Shown here in pieces: positions 51,786 through 60,062 of a DNA stretch of 64,000 bases. This DNA comes from Pseudomonas sp. MYb118 (GTDB taxonomy: Bacteria > Pseudomonadota > Gammaproteobacteria > Pseudomonadales > Pseudomonadaceae). The DNA lies in NCBI RefSeq assembly GCF_040947875.1, contig NZ_JBFRXN010000001.1, positions 868,001-932,000 of the forward strand, given 5' to 3'. The notes below the pieces were generated by a model, which was given only the letters and a program-made list of their open reading frames with translations, did no database searches and was not told the origin of the DNA. The stretch's first letter is position 1. Every line of letters begins with the position of its first letter. The position numbers were made by a program, and so were the translations under genes.

Positions 51786-52937
51786 TTATTCGCTAACCCA
51801 TTGCACCATCCTCGACAACATTTCATCACAGCGATCCAGTTGCTCGACGCTGACGAATTCGTCCGGTTTGTGGCCCTGGTCCATGCTGCCGGGGCCGCAG
51901 ACGACGGTGGGAATGCCGGCGGCGTCGAACAGGCCGCCTTCGGTGCCGAAGGCCACGGTGCCGAAGTCTCGTGAGCCGCAGAATGCCGCGATCAGCTCGG
52001 CCGCTTGGCTGTGTGCGTCGGTGGCCAGGCCGGGGTAGGCTGAGAGCTCGCTGAAGCAGATTTCACTCTGCTCGCTCACCGCCCGCATGCGCGGCAGCAG
52101 CTGTTGTTCGGCGTAGCTCTTGAGCGCCTGCGCCACCTCGTTCGGGTCTTGTGCCGGCAAGGCACGCACCTCGAAGTCGAAGCGGCAGTCGGCGGGGACG
52201 ATGTTCAGCGCCTTGCCGCCGGCGATCACCCCGGTCTGCACCGTGGAGAAGGGTGGGTCGAAGCGCGTGTCGTGCAGTTGCGGTGCCTTGAGGCGCTGGC
52301 CGATCCGGCCCAGTTCGCCGATCAGTTCGGCGGCGTACTCGATGGCGTTGACCCCCTGCGGCGCATAGGCCGAATGGCAGGCGTGCCCGTGGATGTCGCA
52401 ACGCATCGCCAGTTTGCCCTTGTGCCCCAGCACCGGTTTCAGCTCGGTGGGTTCGCCGATGATGCACAGCAACGGCTTGACCGGCCGCTGTTGCAGTTCG
52501 GCCAGCAACGAACGCACGCCGAGGCAGCCGACCTCTTCATCGTAGGACAGCGCGATGTGCACCGGCAGACGGAGCGTGGCGTTCACCAGGGTGGGCACCA
52601 GCGCCAGCACGCAGGCGATGTAGCCCTTCATGTCCGCGGTGCCGCGGCCGTACAGCTTGCCGTCGCGTTCGCTCAGCGCGAACGGCGGCAGCGTCCAGGG
52701 CTGGCCGTCCACCGGCACCACGTCGGTATGCCCGGACAGCACGATGCCCGGTACGTCGACCGGGCCAATGCTGGCGAACAGGTTGGCCTTGCTGCGCGAC
52801 TCGTTGTAGATCAACTGGCACGGCACGTCGAAACCCTGCAGGTAGTCGCGCACGAACTCGATCAGTTGCAGGTTCGATTCGCGGCTGGTGGTGTCGAAGG
52901 CCACCAGGGTGTGCAGCAGGTCACGGCTGGCGCTCAT
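51786..52937 (-). CDS. ArgE-like M20 deacylase (acetylornithine deacetylase type)
   Basis: A 383-residue M20 metallopeptidase-fold hydrolase. Metal ligands and catalytic residues are readable: LSGHTDVVPVDG (His and Asp), YGRGTADMKG (bridging Asp), SYDEEVGCLG (catalytic Glu) and IGEPTEL. It resembles ArgE, which removes acetyl from N-acetylornithine, but its operon (DUF1028, NCS1, RidA, FMO) has no arginine genes, so another N-acyl or N-carbamoyl substrate is likely. The start overlaps the DUF1028 stop (ATGA). Confidence 0.9.
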   Translation of the reverse strand: MSASRDLLHTLVAFDTTSRESNLQLIEFVRDYLQGFDVPCQLIYNESRSKANLFASIGPVDVPGIVLSGHTDVVPVDGQPWTLPPFALSERDGKLYGRGTADMKGYIACVLALVPTLVNATLRLPVHIALSYDEEVGCLGVRSLLAELQQRPVKPLLCIIGEPTELKPVLGHKGKLAMRCDIHGHACHSAYAPQGVNAIEYAAELIGELGRIGQRLKAPQLHDTRFDPPFSTVQTGVIAGGKALNIVPADCRFDFEVRALPAQDPNEVAQALKSYAEQQLLPRMRAVSEQSEICFSELSAYPGLATDAHSQAAELIAAFCGSRDFGTVAFGTEGGLFDAAGIPTVVCGPGSMDQGHKPDEFVSVEQLDRCDEMLSRMVQWVSE

Positions 52938-53611
52938 CGGTCGTCTCCGGCGACGCCGTAGCCAGGGGAGCGATCCGGGGCGAGGGCGCGGTCGATGTAG
53001 TCCTGCACCTGCGGGCGGTAGGCGTCCCAGAGTTTTTCCAGGGCGCCGATGGGGTCTGCATCGGCCCAGTCCACGCGCAAGTTGATGATCGGCCAGGTCA
53101 GGTCGCCGACCACGATCATCGCGGCCGAATGCACCGGGCCGGCTTCGCCACCGGCGGCGATGGCGGCTTGCATGGCGGTGAGCAATCGGTCGGCGAGCTG
53201 GCCCTCGCCGTGTTCGAAGGCGCTGACCATGGCGTCGATGACGGCGGGGTCTGAGAGCATGTTGCCGGCGGCGATGCATTGCTCGCCCGCCACGGCGTTG
53301 TGGTTACCCAGGGTTTGCGCGCCGCTGAAATGCGCGGTCTGGCCGAGGTGGTCGATGGCGGTGATCTGCCGGTACTGGCTGTAGCCGTTGCGTGTGAGCA
53401 CCTTGTCCAGCGCCTCGCCGGGGGCCAGGCCTTGCTCCAGCAGGGTGAGCACGTCGGGACCTAAGGAGGGCAGGGTGATGTTCTGCGTGGACACGGCGCC
53501 GACACCCGGCAGCAGCCACGGGCAGCGGGCGCCGACGGCGATGCTGGAGGAGCTGATGGCGATGCCGAACTGGCCGGTTTCGGGGCAGCGGGCGGTGATG
53601 GAGAAGGTCAT
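52934..53611 (-). CDS. DUF1028 family protein (Ntn-hydrolase-like)
   Basis: A 225-residue protein of the DUF1028 family, with the typical MTFSI(T)ARCPETGQFGIAI(S)SSSIAVG opening and QGLAPGEALDKVL block. The fold is thought to resemble Ntn hydrolases; the enzymatic role is not established. AGGAG lies seven bases before the ATG. It directly precedes and overlaps the ArgE-like gene, suggesting consecutive hydrolytic steps. Confidence 0.9.
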   Translation of the reverse strand: MTFSITARCPETGQFGIAISSSSIAVGARCPWLLPGVGAVSTQNITLPSLGPDVLTLLEQGLAPGEALDKVLTRNGYSQYRQITAIDHLGQTAHFSGAQTLGNHNAVAGEQCIAAGNMLSDPAVIDAMVSAFEHGEGQLADRLLTAMQAAIAAGGEAGPVHSAAMIVVGDLTWPIINLRVDWADADPIGALEKLWDAYRPQVQDYIDRALAPDRSPGYGVAGDDR

Positions 53612-53660
53612 GGTTTTGCTCCTTGGTCTGCCTTGGCAAATGGGGTGGCTGGGCTGGCCC

Positions 53661-53753
53661 CATCGCGAGCAGGCTCGCTCCCACAGGGTTTGTGGGTGTA
53701 CACAATATTTTTGAACACCTTCGATCCTCTGTGGGAGCGAGCCTGCTCGCGAT
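53661..53753. repeat. Outward-facing REP pair
   Basis: REP arms in the order seen at 33994 and 36505 (complement arm first), with an unrelated AT-rich spacer, between the DUF1028 and RidA genes. Confidence 0.93.
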
Positions 53754-53769
53754 AGGGCGCGACTCGGTC

Positions 53770-54186
53770 CTACTCGGGGATCACCGCAATTACGTCGATC
53801 TCCATTAGCCACTGCGGCTGTCCCAGTGCCGATACCACCAGCCCGGTGGAGATCGGGAATACGCCTTTGAGCCACTTGCCGACTTCCTGGTACACCGGCT
53901 CGCGATAGCGTGGGTCGATCAGGTAGGTGGTGGTCTTGACGATGTGGCTCAGGTCGCTGCCGGCTTCTTCGAGCAGTTGCTTGACGTTGCGCATCGCCTG
54001 TTCGGCCTGGGCGCGGGGGTCGCCCAGGCCCACCAGCCGACCTTCGAAGTCGGTGCCGACCTGGCCGCGTACGTACACGGTGTTGCCGGCGCGCACCGCC
54101 TGGCACAGGTCGTTGTCCAGGCTCTGGTTGGGGTAGGTTTCCTTGGTGTTGAACATGCGAATGCGGGTATGGGTTGGGGTGGCCAT
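53770..54186 (-). CDS. RidA/YjgF/Rid-family protein (first copy)
   Basis: A 138-residue Rid-superfamily protein: VYVRGQVGTDFEG, then AQAEQAMRNVKQLLEEAG and VKTTTYLIDPRYREPVYQE. Rid proteins hydrolyse reactive imines/enamines; this version lacks the canonical Arg-containing IPxR segment near the C-terminus seen in RidA itself, placing it in a Rid subgroup found in catabolic operons. AGGAG precedes the ATG. It lies 17 bases after the FMO gene and is likely co-transcribed with it. Confidence 0.87.
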   Translation of the reverse strand: MATPTHTRIRMFNTKETYPNQSLDNDLCQAVRAGNTVYVRGQVGTDFEGRLVGLGDPRAQAEQAMRNVKQLLEEAGSDLSHIVKTTTYLIDPRYREPVYQEVGKWLKGVFPISTGLVVSALGQPQWLMEIDVIAVIPE

Positions 54187-54203
54187 TTCAAGCTCCTGGA
54201 CGA

Positions 54204-55514
54204 TTAAGCGCTGACTGTTTTTTTAGCGGCAAGTGGGGCGACCGTTGCGCTGCGTTGCGCCGACTCGTGGTAGTCGAGGTACGAACGCTGGATGGCGATG
54301 TGATCGGCCACGTACTTGGCGTCGTGCCACACGCCCCAGATGAACGACGAACCGCGCCGCGACTGCCAGGGCAGGCCGAGGAAATACACGCCCGGTTCGC
54401 TCGACACACCGCGCTGATGCGCAGGCTTGCCCTTGTCGTCGAAGGCGTTGACGTTCAGCCAGCTGTAGTCGGTGGCAAAACCGGTGGCCCAGATGATCGA
54501 GGTGACGCCGGCCTTGGCCAGGTCCAGTTGCAGGATCGGCTCGGTGACGCACGCAGGGTCGGGGAAGGTGATACGCGCCTCCGGCTCCAGCGGCAGGTCC
54601 AGGCCGTTGCGTTCGATGTAGGCATCGGCGGCGTTGAGCAGGGCCAGGTAGTTCTCGTCGCCCCGCGCCAGGTTCTCGACCAGGTTGGCCTGGAACGTGG
54701 CCACGCCACCGTCGAAGGACTGGGTCAGGCCAACCAGGGTCATGCCGCGATGGGCCAGTTCACGGAAGTCCACGGTGCGCCCGCCATGGGCACCGCTCAC
54801 GGCGATGGTGACGTGCTCGCGACCGGGTTTCATCGCCGCCTGGTCCCACTCGCCGAGCACCCCCAGCCACCAGCAGAAATCGCGGTTGCGGTAGGCGCGG
54901 GGCGGGCGGTCGTGGGCGCCCACCGAGAGGTAGACCTGCTTGCCCGAGCGCTGCAATTCGTCGGCGATCTGCACGCCCGACGAACCGGCACCGACCACCA
55001 GCACTGCGCCTTCAGGCAGTTGCCCGGGGTTGCGGTAATCGGCGGAGTGGATTTGTAGGAAGGGCTGCTCCTTCGGCGCAATCGGCGGAATGACCGGACG
55101 CTGGAACGGGCCGGTGGCGGCCACCACGCGCATCGCTTCGATCACGCCTTGCGAGGTTTCGACGGTGAAGCCCGGACGCCCGACATTGCGCTCGACTTTC
55201 AGCACGTCGACGCCGGTGCGGATCGGTGCGTTGAATTTTTTCGCATAGGCCTCGAAGTAATCGGCGACCTGCTCTTTGGGGACGAAGGCATCGGGGCTGT
55301 GGCTGGCGAATTCCAGGCCGGGAAAGCGGTCGTGCCACGCCGGGCCGTTGGCCACCAGCGAATCCCAGCGCCCGGTGCGCCAGCGTTCGGCAATGCGATT
55401 ACGCTCCAGCACCAGGTGCGGCACGCCGAGTTTGCTCAGGTGTTCGCTCATGGCCACGCCAGCTTGACCTGCGCCGACGATCAACGTGTCTGTTGTTATT
55501 TTTTCGGTGGTCAT
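54204..55514 (-). CDS. Flavin-containing monooxygenase (CzcO/YUCCA-like)
   Basis: A 436-residue flavoprotein with two Rossmann motifs: VGAGQAGVAMSEHLSKLG near residue 13 for FAD and VGAGSSGVQIADELQRSG near residue 172 for NADPH. The FMO-like ATGFATDYSWL motif occurs near residue 355. Such enzymes oxygenate N or S atoms or perform Baeyer-Villiger-type reactions. ATG at 55514 with AAGGG upstream. First gene of the leftward module with RidA, DUF1028, ArgE-like and NCS1 genes; the substrate is probably a nitrogen compound, by inference. Confidence 0.88.
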   Translation of the reverse strand: MTTEKITTDTLIVGAGQAGVAMSEHLSKLGVPHLVLERNRIAERWRTGRWDSLVANGPAWHDRFPGLEFASHSPDAFVPKEQVADYFEAYAKKFNAPIRTGVDVLKVERNVGRPGFTVETSQGVIEAMRVVAATGPFQRPVIPPIAPKEQPFLQIHSADYRNPGQLPEGAVLVVGAGSSGVQIADELQRSGKQVYLSVGAHDRPPRAYRNRDFCWWLGVLGEWDQAAMKPGREHVTIAVSGAHGGRTVDFRELAHRGMTLVGLTQSFDGGVATFQANLVENLARGDENYLALLNAADAYIERNGLDLPLEPEARITFPDPACVTEPILQLDLAKAGVTSIIWATGFATDYSWLNVNAFDDKGKPAHQRGVSSEPGVYFLGLPWQSRRGSSFIWGVWHDAKYVADHIAIQRSYLDYHESAQRSATVAPLAAKKTVSA

Positions 55515-55722
55515 CTCTGTACCCTTCGAGTTGGATTGAGGTCGCGAACGGCCTGCCATTTCTTGGGTTCAAGACTAGGGATGACCCCCTGTATCGGTAA
55601 AATATTATTAAGCTGGCATTTGAGTATAAATAACTGATGCAGAGCGTTGAGCAGCCCGTGGTTGCGGTATCTGATTGAAATATGGTTGTATAGTGCAACT
55701 AAATTTCAAAAGGAACCCTACG
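55515..55722. promoter_or_regulatory. Divergent FMO / MarR-GNAT control region
   Basis: A 208-bp AT-richer gap. An inverted repeat GTTG-N7-CAAC at 55685-55699 lies just before the MarR-GNAT start and could be its operator. No other clear element. Confidence 0.4.
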
Positions 55723-56679
55723 GTGACCACACCTCCCGAATTGATTGACCAGATTCGTGGCGCGTCGCGCACCATGGTCCGTGAGTTGGGCTTCATGCGT
55801 GCGACGCTGGCGGGCACGCAATACTCCCCATCGGCGGTGCACACACTGCTGGAAATCGAGGCGCACGGGGCCTTGGCGGCGGCTCGACTGGTGCAATTGC
55901 TGGACCTGGAAAAATCCAGTGTCAGTCGCATGGTGGCGAAGTTGATCAAGGCTGGCGAGCTGGAGGAAAGCGCTGGCGTCGATGGTCGTGTGAAGCGCTT
56001 GCAGTTGACGAAACAGGGCAAGCGCACGGTGGCGGCGATTCATGTTCATAGCCAGCAGCAAGTGCAATTGGCGCTCAAGTACCTCAATCCGTCGCAGCAA
56101 CAGGCTGTCGCCCAAGGGCTTACGGTTTATGCCCAGTCGTTGCATGCCCATCGCACGGCCGCGGACCCGACCGGCAGCGCAACGATTGAAATCTGTACCG
56201 GATATCGCCCCGGCGTCGTGGGGCGAATCACGGAGATGCATGCCGCGTTCTATTCCAGGTACTCAGGGTTCGGGCAGTTCTTCGAAAGCCGGGTCGCCAG
56301 TGGCCTGGCGGAATTCGTCGGGCGGCTGGACCAGCCTTGCAACCAGATCTGGCTGGCGATCATGAACGATCGCATCGTCGGCTCGATCGCCATCGACGGG
56401 CAGGACATGGGCGACAACCAGGCACACCTGCGCTGGTTCATCCTCGACGATGGCTGCCGTGGCAGCGGCGTCGGACGCCGGCTGCTGGCTGAAGCCGTTG
56501 CATTCTCCGACCGCCAGGGTTTCGACATCATTGAACTGTCGACCTTCAAGGGTCTGGACGCGGCTCGCCAGCTTTATGAGTCGGCAGGGTTTGTATTGTC
56601 GCTGGAAGAGCAGGGCAGCCAGTGGGGCAGCGTTGTCACCGAACAACAATTTACCCGGCGCCGGGCCAACCTTCGGTAA
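55723..56679 (+). CDS. MarR-GNAT fusion protein
   Basis: A 318-residue protein joining a MarR winged helix (residues about 1-150, with RLVQLLDLEKSSVSRMVAKL as recognition helix and GRVKRLQLT wing) to a GNAT acetyltransferase domain (about 160-318), whose acetyl-CoA loop is DDGCRGSGVGRRLLAEAV near residue 258. Such fusions are widespread and may both regulate and acetylate small molecules. GTG start at 55723 with AAGGA eight bases upstream. It is divergent from the FMO module and precedes a second RidA gene. Confidence 0.9.
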   Translation: MTTPPELIDQIRGASRTMVRELGFMRATLAGTQYSPSAVHTLLEIEAHGALAAARLVQLLDLEKSSVSRMVAKLIKAGELEESAGVDGRVKRLQLTKQGKRTVAAIHVHSQQQVQLALKYLNPSQQQAVAQGLTVYAQSLHAHRTAADPTGSATIEICTGYRPGVVGRITEMHAAFYSRYSGFGQFFESRVASGLAEFVGRLDQPCNQIWLAIMNDRIVGSIAIDGQDMGDNQAHLRWFILDDGCRGSGVGRRLLAEAVAFSDRQGFDIIELSTFKGLDAARQLYESAGFVLSLEEQGSQWGSVVTEQQFTRRRANLR

Positions 56680-56717
56680 ACTGCCCGCACCTTTTCATCC
56701 TCGAACAAGAGCACCCC

Positions 56718-57098
56718 ATGGCCAACCAAGACATCGCCTTCACCCCCGATCCCGACGCGGATTCCATCTCCAGCGACGTGGCCGGTTTCGCCGGCATCCT
56801 GGTGTCGACCCAGATCCCGACTCGCGCGGATGGCAGCCTGGAACTGGGCGACATCACCGCGCAAAGCGAATGCACCTTGCAGGCGCTGAAAGTGGCGCTG
56901 GAGCGCGCCGGCAGTTCCATGGACCGCGTGCTGCACCTGACCATCTACCTCACCGACATGGCCGACCGTGCCGCGTTCAACGAGGTGTACAAGCGCTTCT
57001 TCGCCAAGCCGTGGCCGGTGCGTGCCGCGGTCGGTGTCGCCGCCCTGGCGGTGGACGGCATGCGCGTGGAAGTGACGGCAATGGCCGCCAAGGCCTGA
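56718..57098 (+). CDS. RidA-family protein (second copy)
   Basis: A 126-residue Rid-superfamily protein with VSTQIPTRADGSLELGDITAQ near residue 29 and VLHLTIYLTDMADRAAFNEVYKRFF. PVRAAVGVAALAVDGMRVEV carries the Arg expected in the substrate site, closer to classical RidA than the first copy. It follows the MarR-GNAT gene by 38 bases and may be co-transcribed. It probably detoxifies an imine or enamine in the same pathway. Confidence 0.87.
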   Translation: MANQDIAFTPDPDADSISSDVAGFAGILVSTQIPTRADGSLELGDITAQSECTLQALKVALERAGSSMDRVLHLTIYLTDMADRAAFNEVYKRFFAKPWPVRAAVGVAALAVDGMRVEVTAMAAKA

Positions 57099-57099
57099 G

Positions 57100-57960
57100 T
57101 CAGTCCGCTTTCAGGTTACTCAGCAGCCAGGCGGTAAAGCTGCGGGCCAACGGGTCGCTCTCACTGTCGCGGTGAGTCAGCAACGCCCAGTTCGGCCCGC
57201 GGATGGTGGCCTCGACCAAGGGTTGCAATGACCCGTTGGCCCGCGCCTGCTGGCTGAGCAACTGGCTGACCAGGGCAATCCCCAGCCCCGCACACGCCGC
57301 ATCCATCAGCAAACCCGGGTCGGAAAAATTCAGCCCCTGATCTTTCTGCCCAACGTCGATCCCTGCCTCTACCGCCCAGTGGCTCCAATCCATTTCCCGC
57401 TCGCCGTGCAAGGTGGTGCGTTGCGCCGCCGGCTGCGCCAGCACGTTTGGATGACAGGCCGGGTAGAGGCGGTCGGCGTGCAGCACCTTGAAACTGCATT
57501 CGGCCTGGGAGCTGATGTCGTCGCGCACGGCCAGGTCGATGGTCTGGGTGGCCATGTCCGGCACTTCGTCGGTGCTGAAAATCCACAGATCCACTTCCGG
57601 GTGCTGCTGGCGAAAGTCCCCCAGGCGCGGCAACAGCCAGTGGCGGGCGAAGGCCGGTGTGGTGTTGAGCACCAGTTGGTTGGGTTTCTGGTACTGCCCC
57701 AGGCGCCGAATGCCCACCGACAGTTGCTGCAACAGCGCCTGGGTGGTGCTCAGGAAGTCGTGACCGGCATCGGTCAGGCTGACGCTGCGCCCGCTGCGGT
57801 AGAACAGCGGCTGCTCCAGGTAGGCTTCCAGCGTGCGGATCTGCTGGCTGATCGCCGATTGGGTCAGGTGCAGCTCTTCGGCAGCCTTGTGGAAACTGCC
57901 CAGGCGTGCGGCGGCTTCAAAGCCGCGAAGGGTGCTGAGCGGCGGCCAGTGCTTGAGCAT
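57100..57960 (-). CDS. LysR-type regulator (GcvA-like) of the agmatine operon
   Basis: A 286-residue LTTR with HTH at residues about 6-63 (LSTLRGFEAAARLGSFHKAA, then LTQSAISQQIRTLEAYLEQP), the GcvA-like subgroup, and a ligand-binding domain. It is divergent from the agmatine deiminase operon, 135 bases away, and is the natural candidate regulator. The end overlaps none of its neighbours; the RidA stop is one base beyond. Confidence 0.88.
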   Translation of the reverse strand: MLKHWPPLSTLRGFEAAARLGSFHKAAEELHLTQSAISQQIRTLEAYLEQPLFYRSGRSVSLTDAGHDFLSTTQALLQQLSVGIRRLGQYQKPNQLVLNTTPAFARHWLLPRLGDFRQQHPEVDLWIFSTDEVPDMATQTIDLAVRDDISSQAECSFKVLHADRLYPACHPNVLAQPAAQRTTLHGEREMDWSHWAVEAGIDVGQKDQGLNFSDPGLLMDAACAGLGIALVSQLLSQQARANGSLQPLVEATIRGPNWALLTHRDSESDPLARSFTAWLLSNLKAD

Positions 57961-58095
57961 GCTGATAAGTTCCTCTAATCACTTTTCTGCAAAATCCATC
58001 GTTTGTTTGCCCATTTTCAGCGCCGTAGCATGCGAGTCATCCACAGCAGAGCAAATTCTGTTGAACACAATGGCTTAACTGAAGGGTTTTTTATC

Positions 58096-59148
58096 ATGCA
58101 GCACAACGTAGCGCAAAACAGTGGCTGGTGGATGCCGGCCGAGTGGGTCAGGCACGCCGCGACCTGGATGGTCTGGCCGCACAATCAGGCGCTGTGGGAG
58201 TCGGGTTGGCGCGTGACGCTGGCGCAGGTGCAGGCCGATTTTGCCGGGGTGGCCAACGCCATCGCTCGTTTCGAACCGGTGAAAATGCTGGTCGATCCTT
58301 CGGCGGTGGCCAGCGCCAAGGCGTTGTGCGGGCCCGGCATAGAGCTGATCGAACTGGCGGTCAACGACAGTTGGTGCCGCGACTCCGGCCCAAGCTTCAT
58401 CTGCCACCCGCAACAGGGGCTGGCGGGTGTCAGCTGGCGCTTCAATGCCTGGGGCGGCAAGTCGGCGTTCGATCTGGACGAGGGCCTGGCGCGGCGTGTG
58501 CTCAATCAACTGGGGCTGCCGTGTTTTGGCACGCCGCTGAGCAACGAAGGCGGGGCGATCCATGTCGACGGCGAAGGCACGCTGATCACCACCGAATCGG
58601 TGCTGCTCAACCCCAATCGCAATCCGGGGATGACCAAGGCCGAGATGGAAGAGATCTTCACCCGCCTGCTCGGTGTGAAGAAAACCATCTGGCTGCCGGG
58701 CGATCCGGACTACGTGACCGGCGACATGACCGACGGCCATGTCGATGGCGTCTGCGCCTTTGCTCGTCCCGGCGTATTGCTGGTGGATGCCACCCACGAC
58801 CAGCAGTCGGTGTACGCCGAAGTGGCCCGCGAGAACCGCCGCGCCCTGGAGCTGGCCACCGACGCCCAGGGCCGCAAGTTCGAGCTGATCGAGCTGTTCG
58901 AGGCCAGTGAGGCGGTGGACACCGAGGCCGAGGTGTTCTGCGCTTCGTACACCAATTTCTATATCGCCAACAACGCGATCATCATGCCGGCCTACGGTAT
59001 CGAGGCCGACCATGTGGCGGCCGAAGTACTGGGCAAGGCTTTCCCCGAGCGCCAGGTGGTGCCGGTGCGCATCAACCACCTGGCCCATGGCGGCGGCGGG
59101 GTGCATTGCATCACCCAGCAACAGCCGGCCTGGCCGGTGCAGGGGTGA
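58096..59148 (+). CDS. aguA: Agmatine deiminase (cytoplasmic)
   Basis: A 350-residue peptidyl-arginine-deiminase-family enzyme that converts agmatine to N-carbamoylputrescine and ammonia. Family motifs are present: NDSWCRDSGP, NEGGAIHVDGEG, DGHVDGVCAFA and the nucleophile C338 in GGGGVHCITQQQP. It has no signal peptide. First gene of a four-gene operon with four- and one-base gaps to the following genes. Homologous in layout to agu2A of P. aeruginosa PA14 (from memory). Confidence 0.95.
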   Translation: MQHNVAQNSGWWMPAEWVRHAATWMVWPHNQALWESGWRVTLAQVQADFAGVANAIARFEPVKMLVDPSAVASAKALCGPGIELIELAVNDSWCRDSGPSFICHPQQGLAGVSWRFNAWGGKSAFDLDEGLARRVLNQLGLPCFGTPLSNEGGAIHVDGEGTLITTESVLLNPNRNPGMTKAEMEEIFTRLLGVKKTIWLPGDPDYVTGDMTDGHVDGVCAFARPGVLLVDATHDQQSVYAEVARENRRALELATDAQGRKFELIELFEASEAVDTEAEVFCASYTNFYIANNAIIMPAYGIEADHVAAEVLGKAFPERQVVPVRINHLAHGGGGVHCITQQQPAWPVQG

Positions 59149-59152
59149 AGCC

Positions 59153-60061
59153 ATGACACAGCTGAGCATTGCTACCACCCAAATGCCGTGCACCTGGGAC
59201 CTGGCGCGCAACCTCGACCTGGCCGAACAACTGGTCCGCGAGGCGGCGGCGCAGGGCGCGCAAGTGATCCTGTTGCAGGAGCTGTTCGCCACGCCGTACT
59301 TCTGCATCGAGCAGAGCCACGGCCATCTGGCGCTCGCCGAAGAATATGGACAGAGCCGCGTGCTCAAGCGTTTTGCCGCGCTGGCCAGGGAGTTGGGGGT
59401 GGTGCTGCCCCTGAGCTGGTTCGAGAAGGCCGGCAACGCCTACTTCAACTCGCTGAGCGTCGCCGATGCCGATGGCCGCTTGTTGGGTGTGTACCGCAAG
59501 ACCCACATTCCCAACGCCATCGGTTATCAGGAGAAGGAGTACTTCAGCCCCGGCGACACCGGTTTCCGGGTCTGGGACACCGCGTTCGGGCGCCTCGGCG
59601 TGGGCATCTGCTGGGATCAGTGGTTCCCGGAAACCGCGCGTTGCCTGGCCTTGATGGGTGCTGAAGTGCTGCTGTTCCCTACGGCTATCGGCTCCGAGCC
59701 AGGTTGCGCGTCGCTGGACTCGCGCGATCACTGGCAGATGACCATGCGCGGGCATGCCGCGGCGAACATCCTGCCGGTGGTGGCGGCCAATCGGGTCGGA
59801 CGTGAAGTGGCGACCACCGATGCGCAACTGCAAATGAGCTTCTACGGTTCGTCGTTCATCAGCAACCACAAGGGCAAGCTGCTCGCCGAGGCCGACCGTG
59901 ACAGCACCGGCGTGCTGGTGCAGGCCCTGGACCTGGCGGCCATGCGCGAAGAGCGCCTGAGCTGGGGCATCTACCGCGACCGGCGCCCGGACATGTACGG
60001 CGCGCTGTTGAGTCAGGACGGTCGTCACCTTCATGCACGCTGGAACCCTGTGGGAGTCTGA
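59153..60061 (+). CDS. aguB: N-carbamoylputrescine amidase
   Basis: A 302-residue nitrilase-superfamily amidase. The Glu-Lys-Cys triad is visible as E43 (LLQELFATPYF), K116 (YRKTHIPN) and C153 (GVGICWDQWFPE). It hydrolyses N-carbamoylputrescine to putrescine, carbon dioxide and ammonia, so putrescine can enter the puu route. It follows aguA by four bases. Confidence 0.96.
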   Translation: MTQLSIATTQMPCTWDLARNLDLAEQLVREAAAQGAQVILLQELFATPYFCIEQSHGHLALAEEYGQSRVLKRFAALARELGVVLPLSWFEKAGNAYFNSLSVADADGRLLGVYRKTHIPNAIGYQEKEYFSPGDTGFRVWDTAFGRLGVGICWDQWFPETARCLALMGAEVLLFPTAIGSEPGCASLDSRDHWQMTMRGHAAANILPVVAANRVGREVATTDAQLQMSFYGSSFISNHKGKLLAEADRDSTGVLVQALDLAAMREERLSWGIYRDRRPDMYGALLSQDGRHLHARWNPVGV

Positions 60062-60062
60062 T

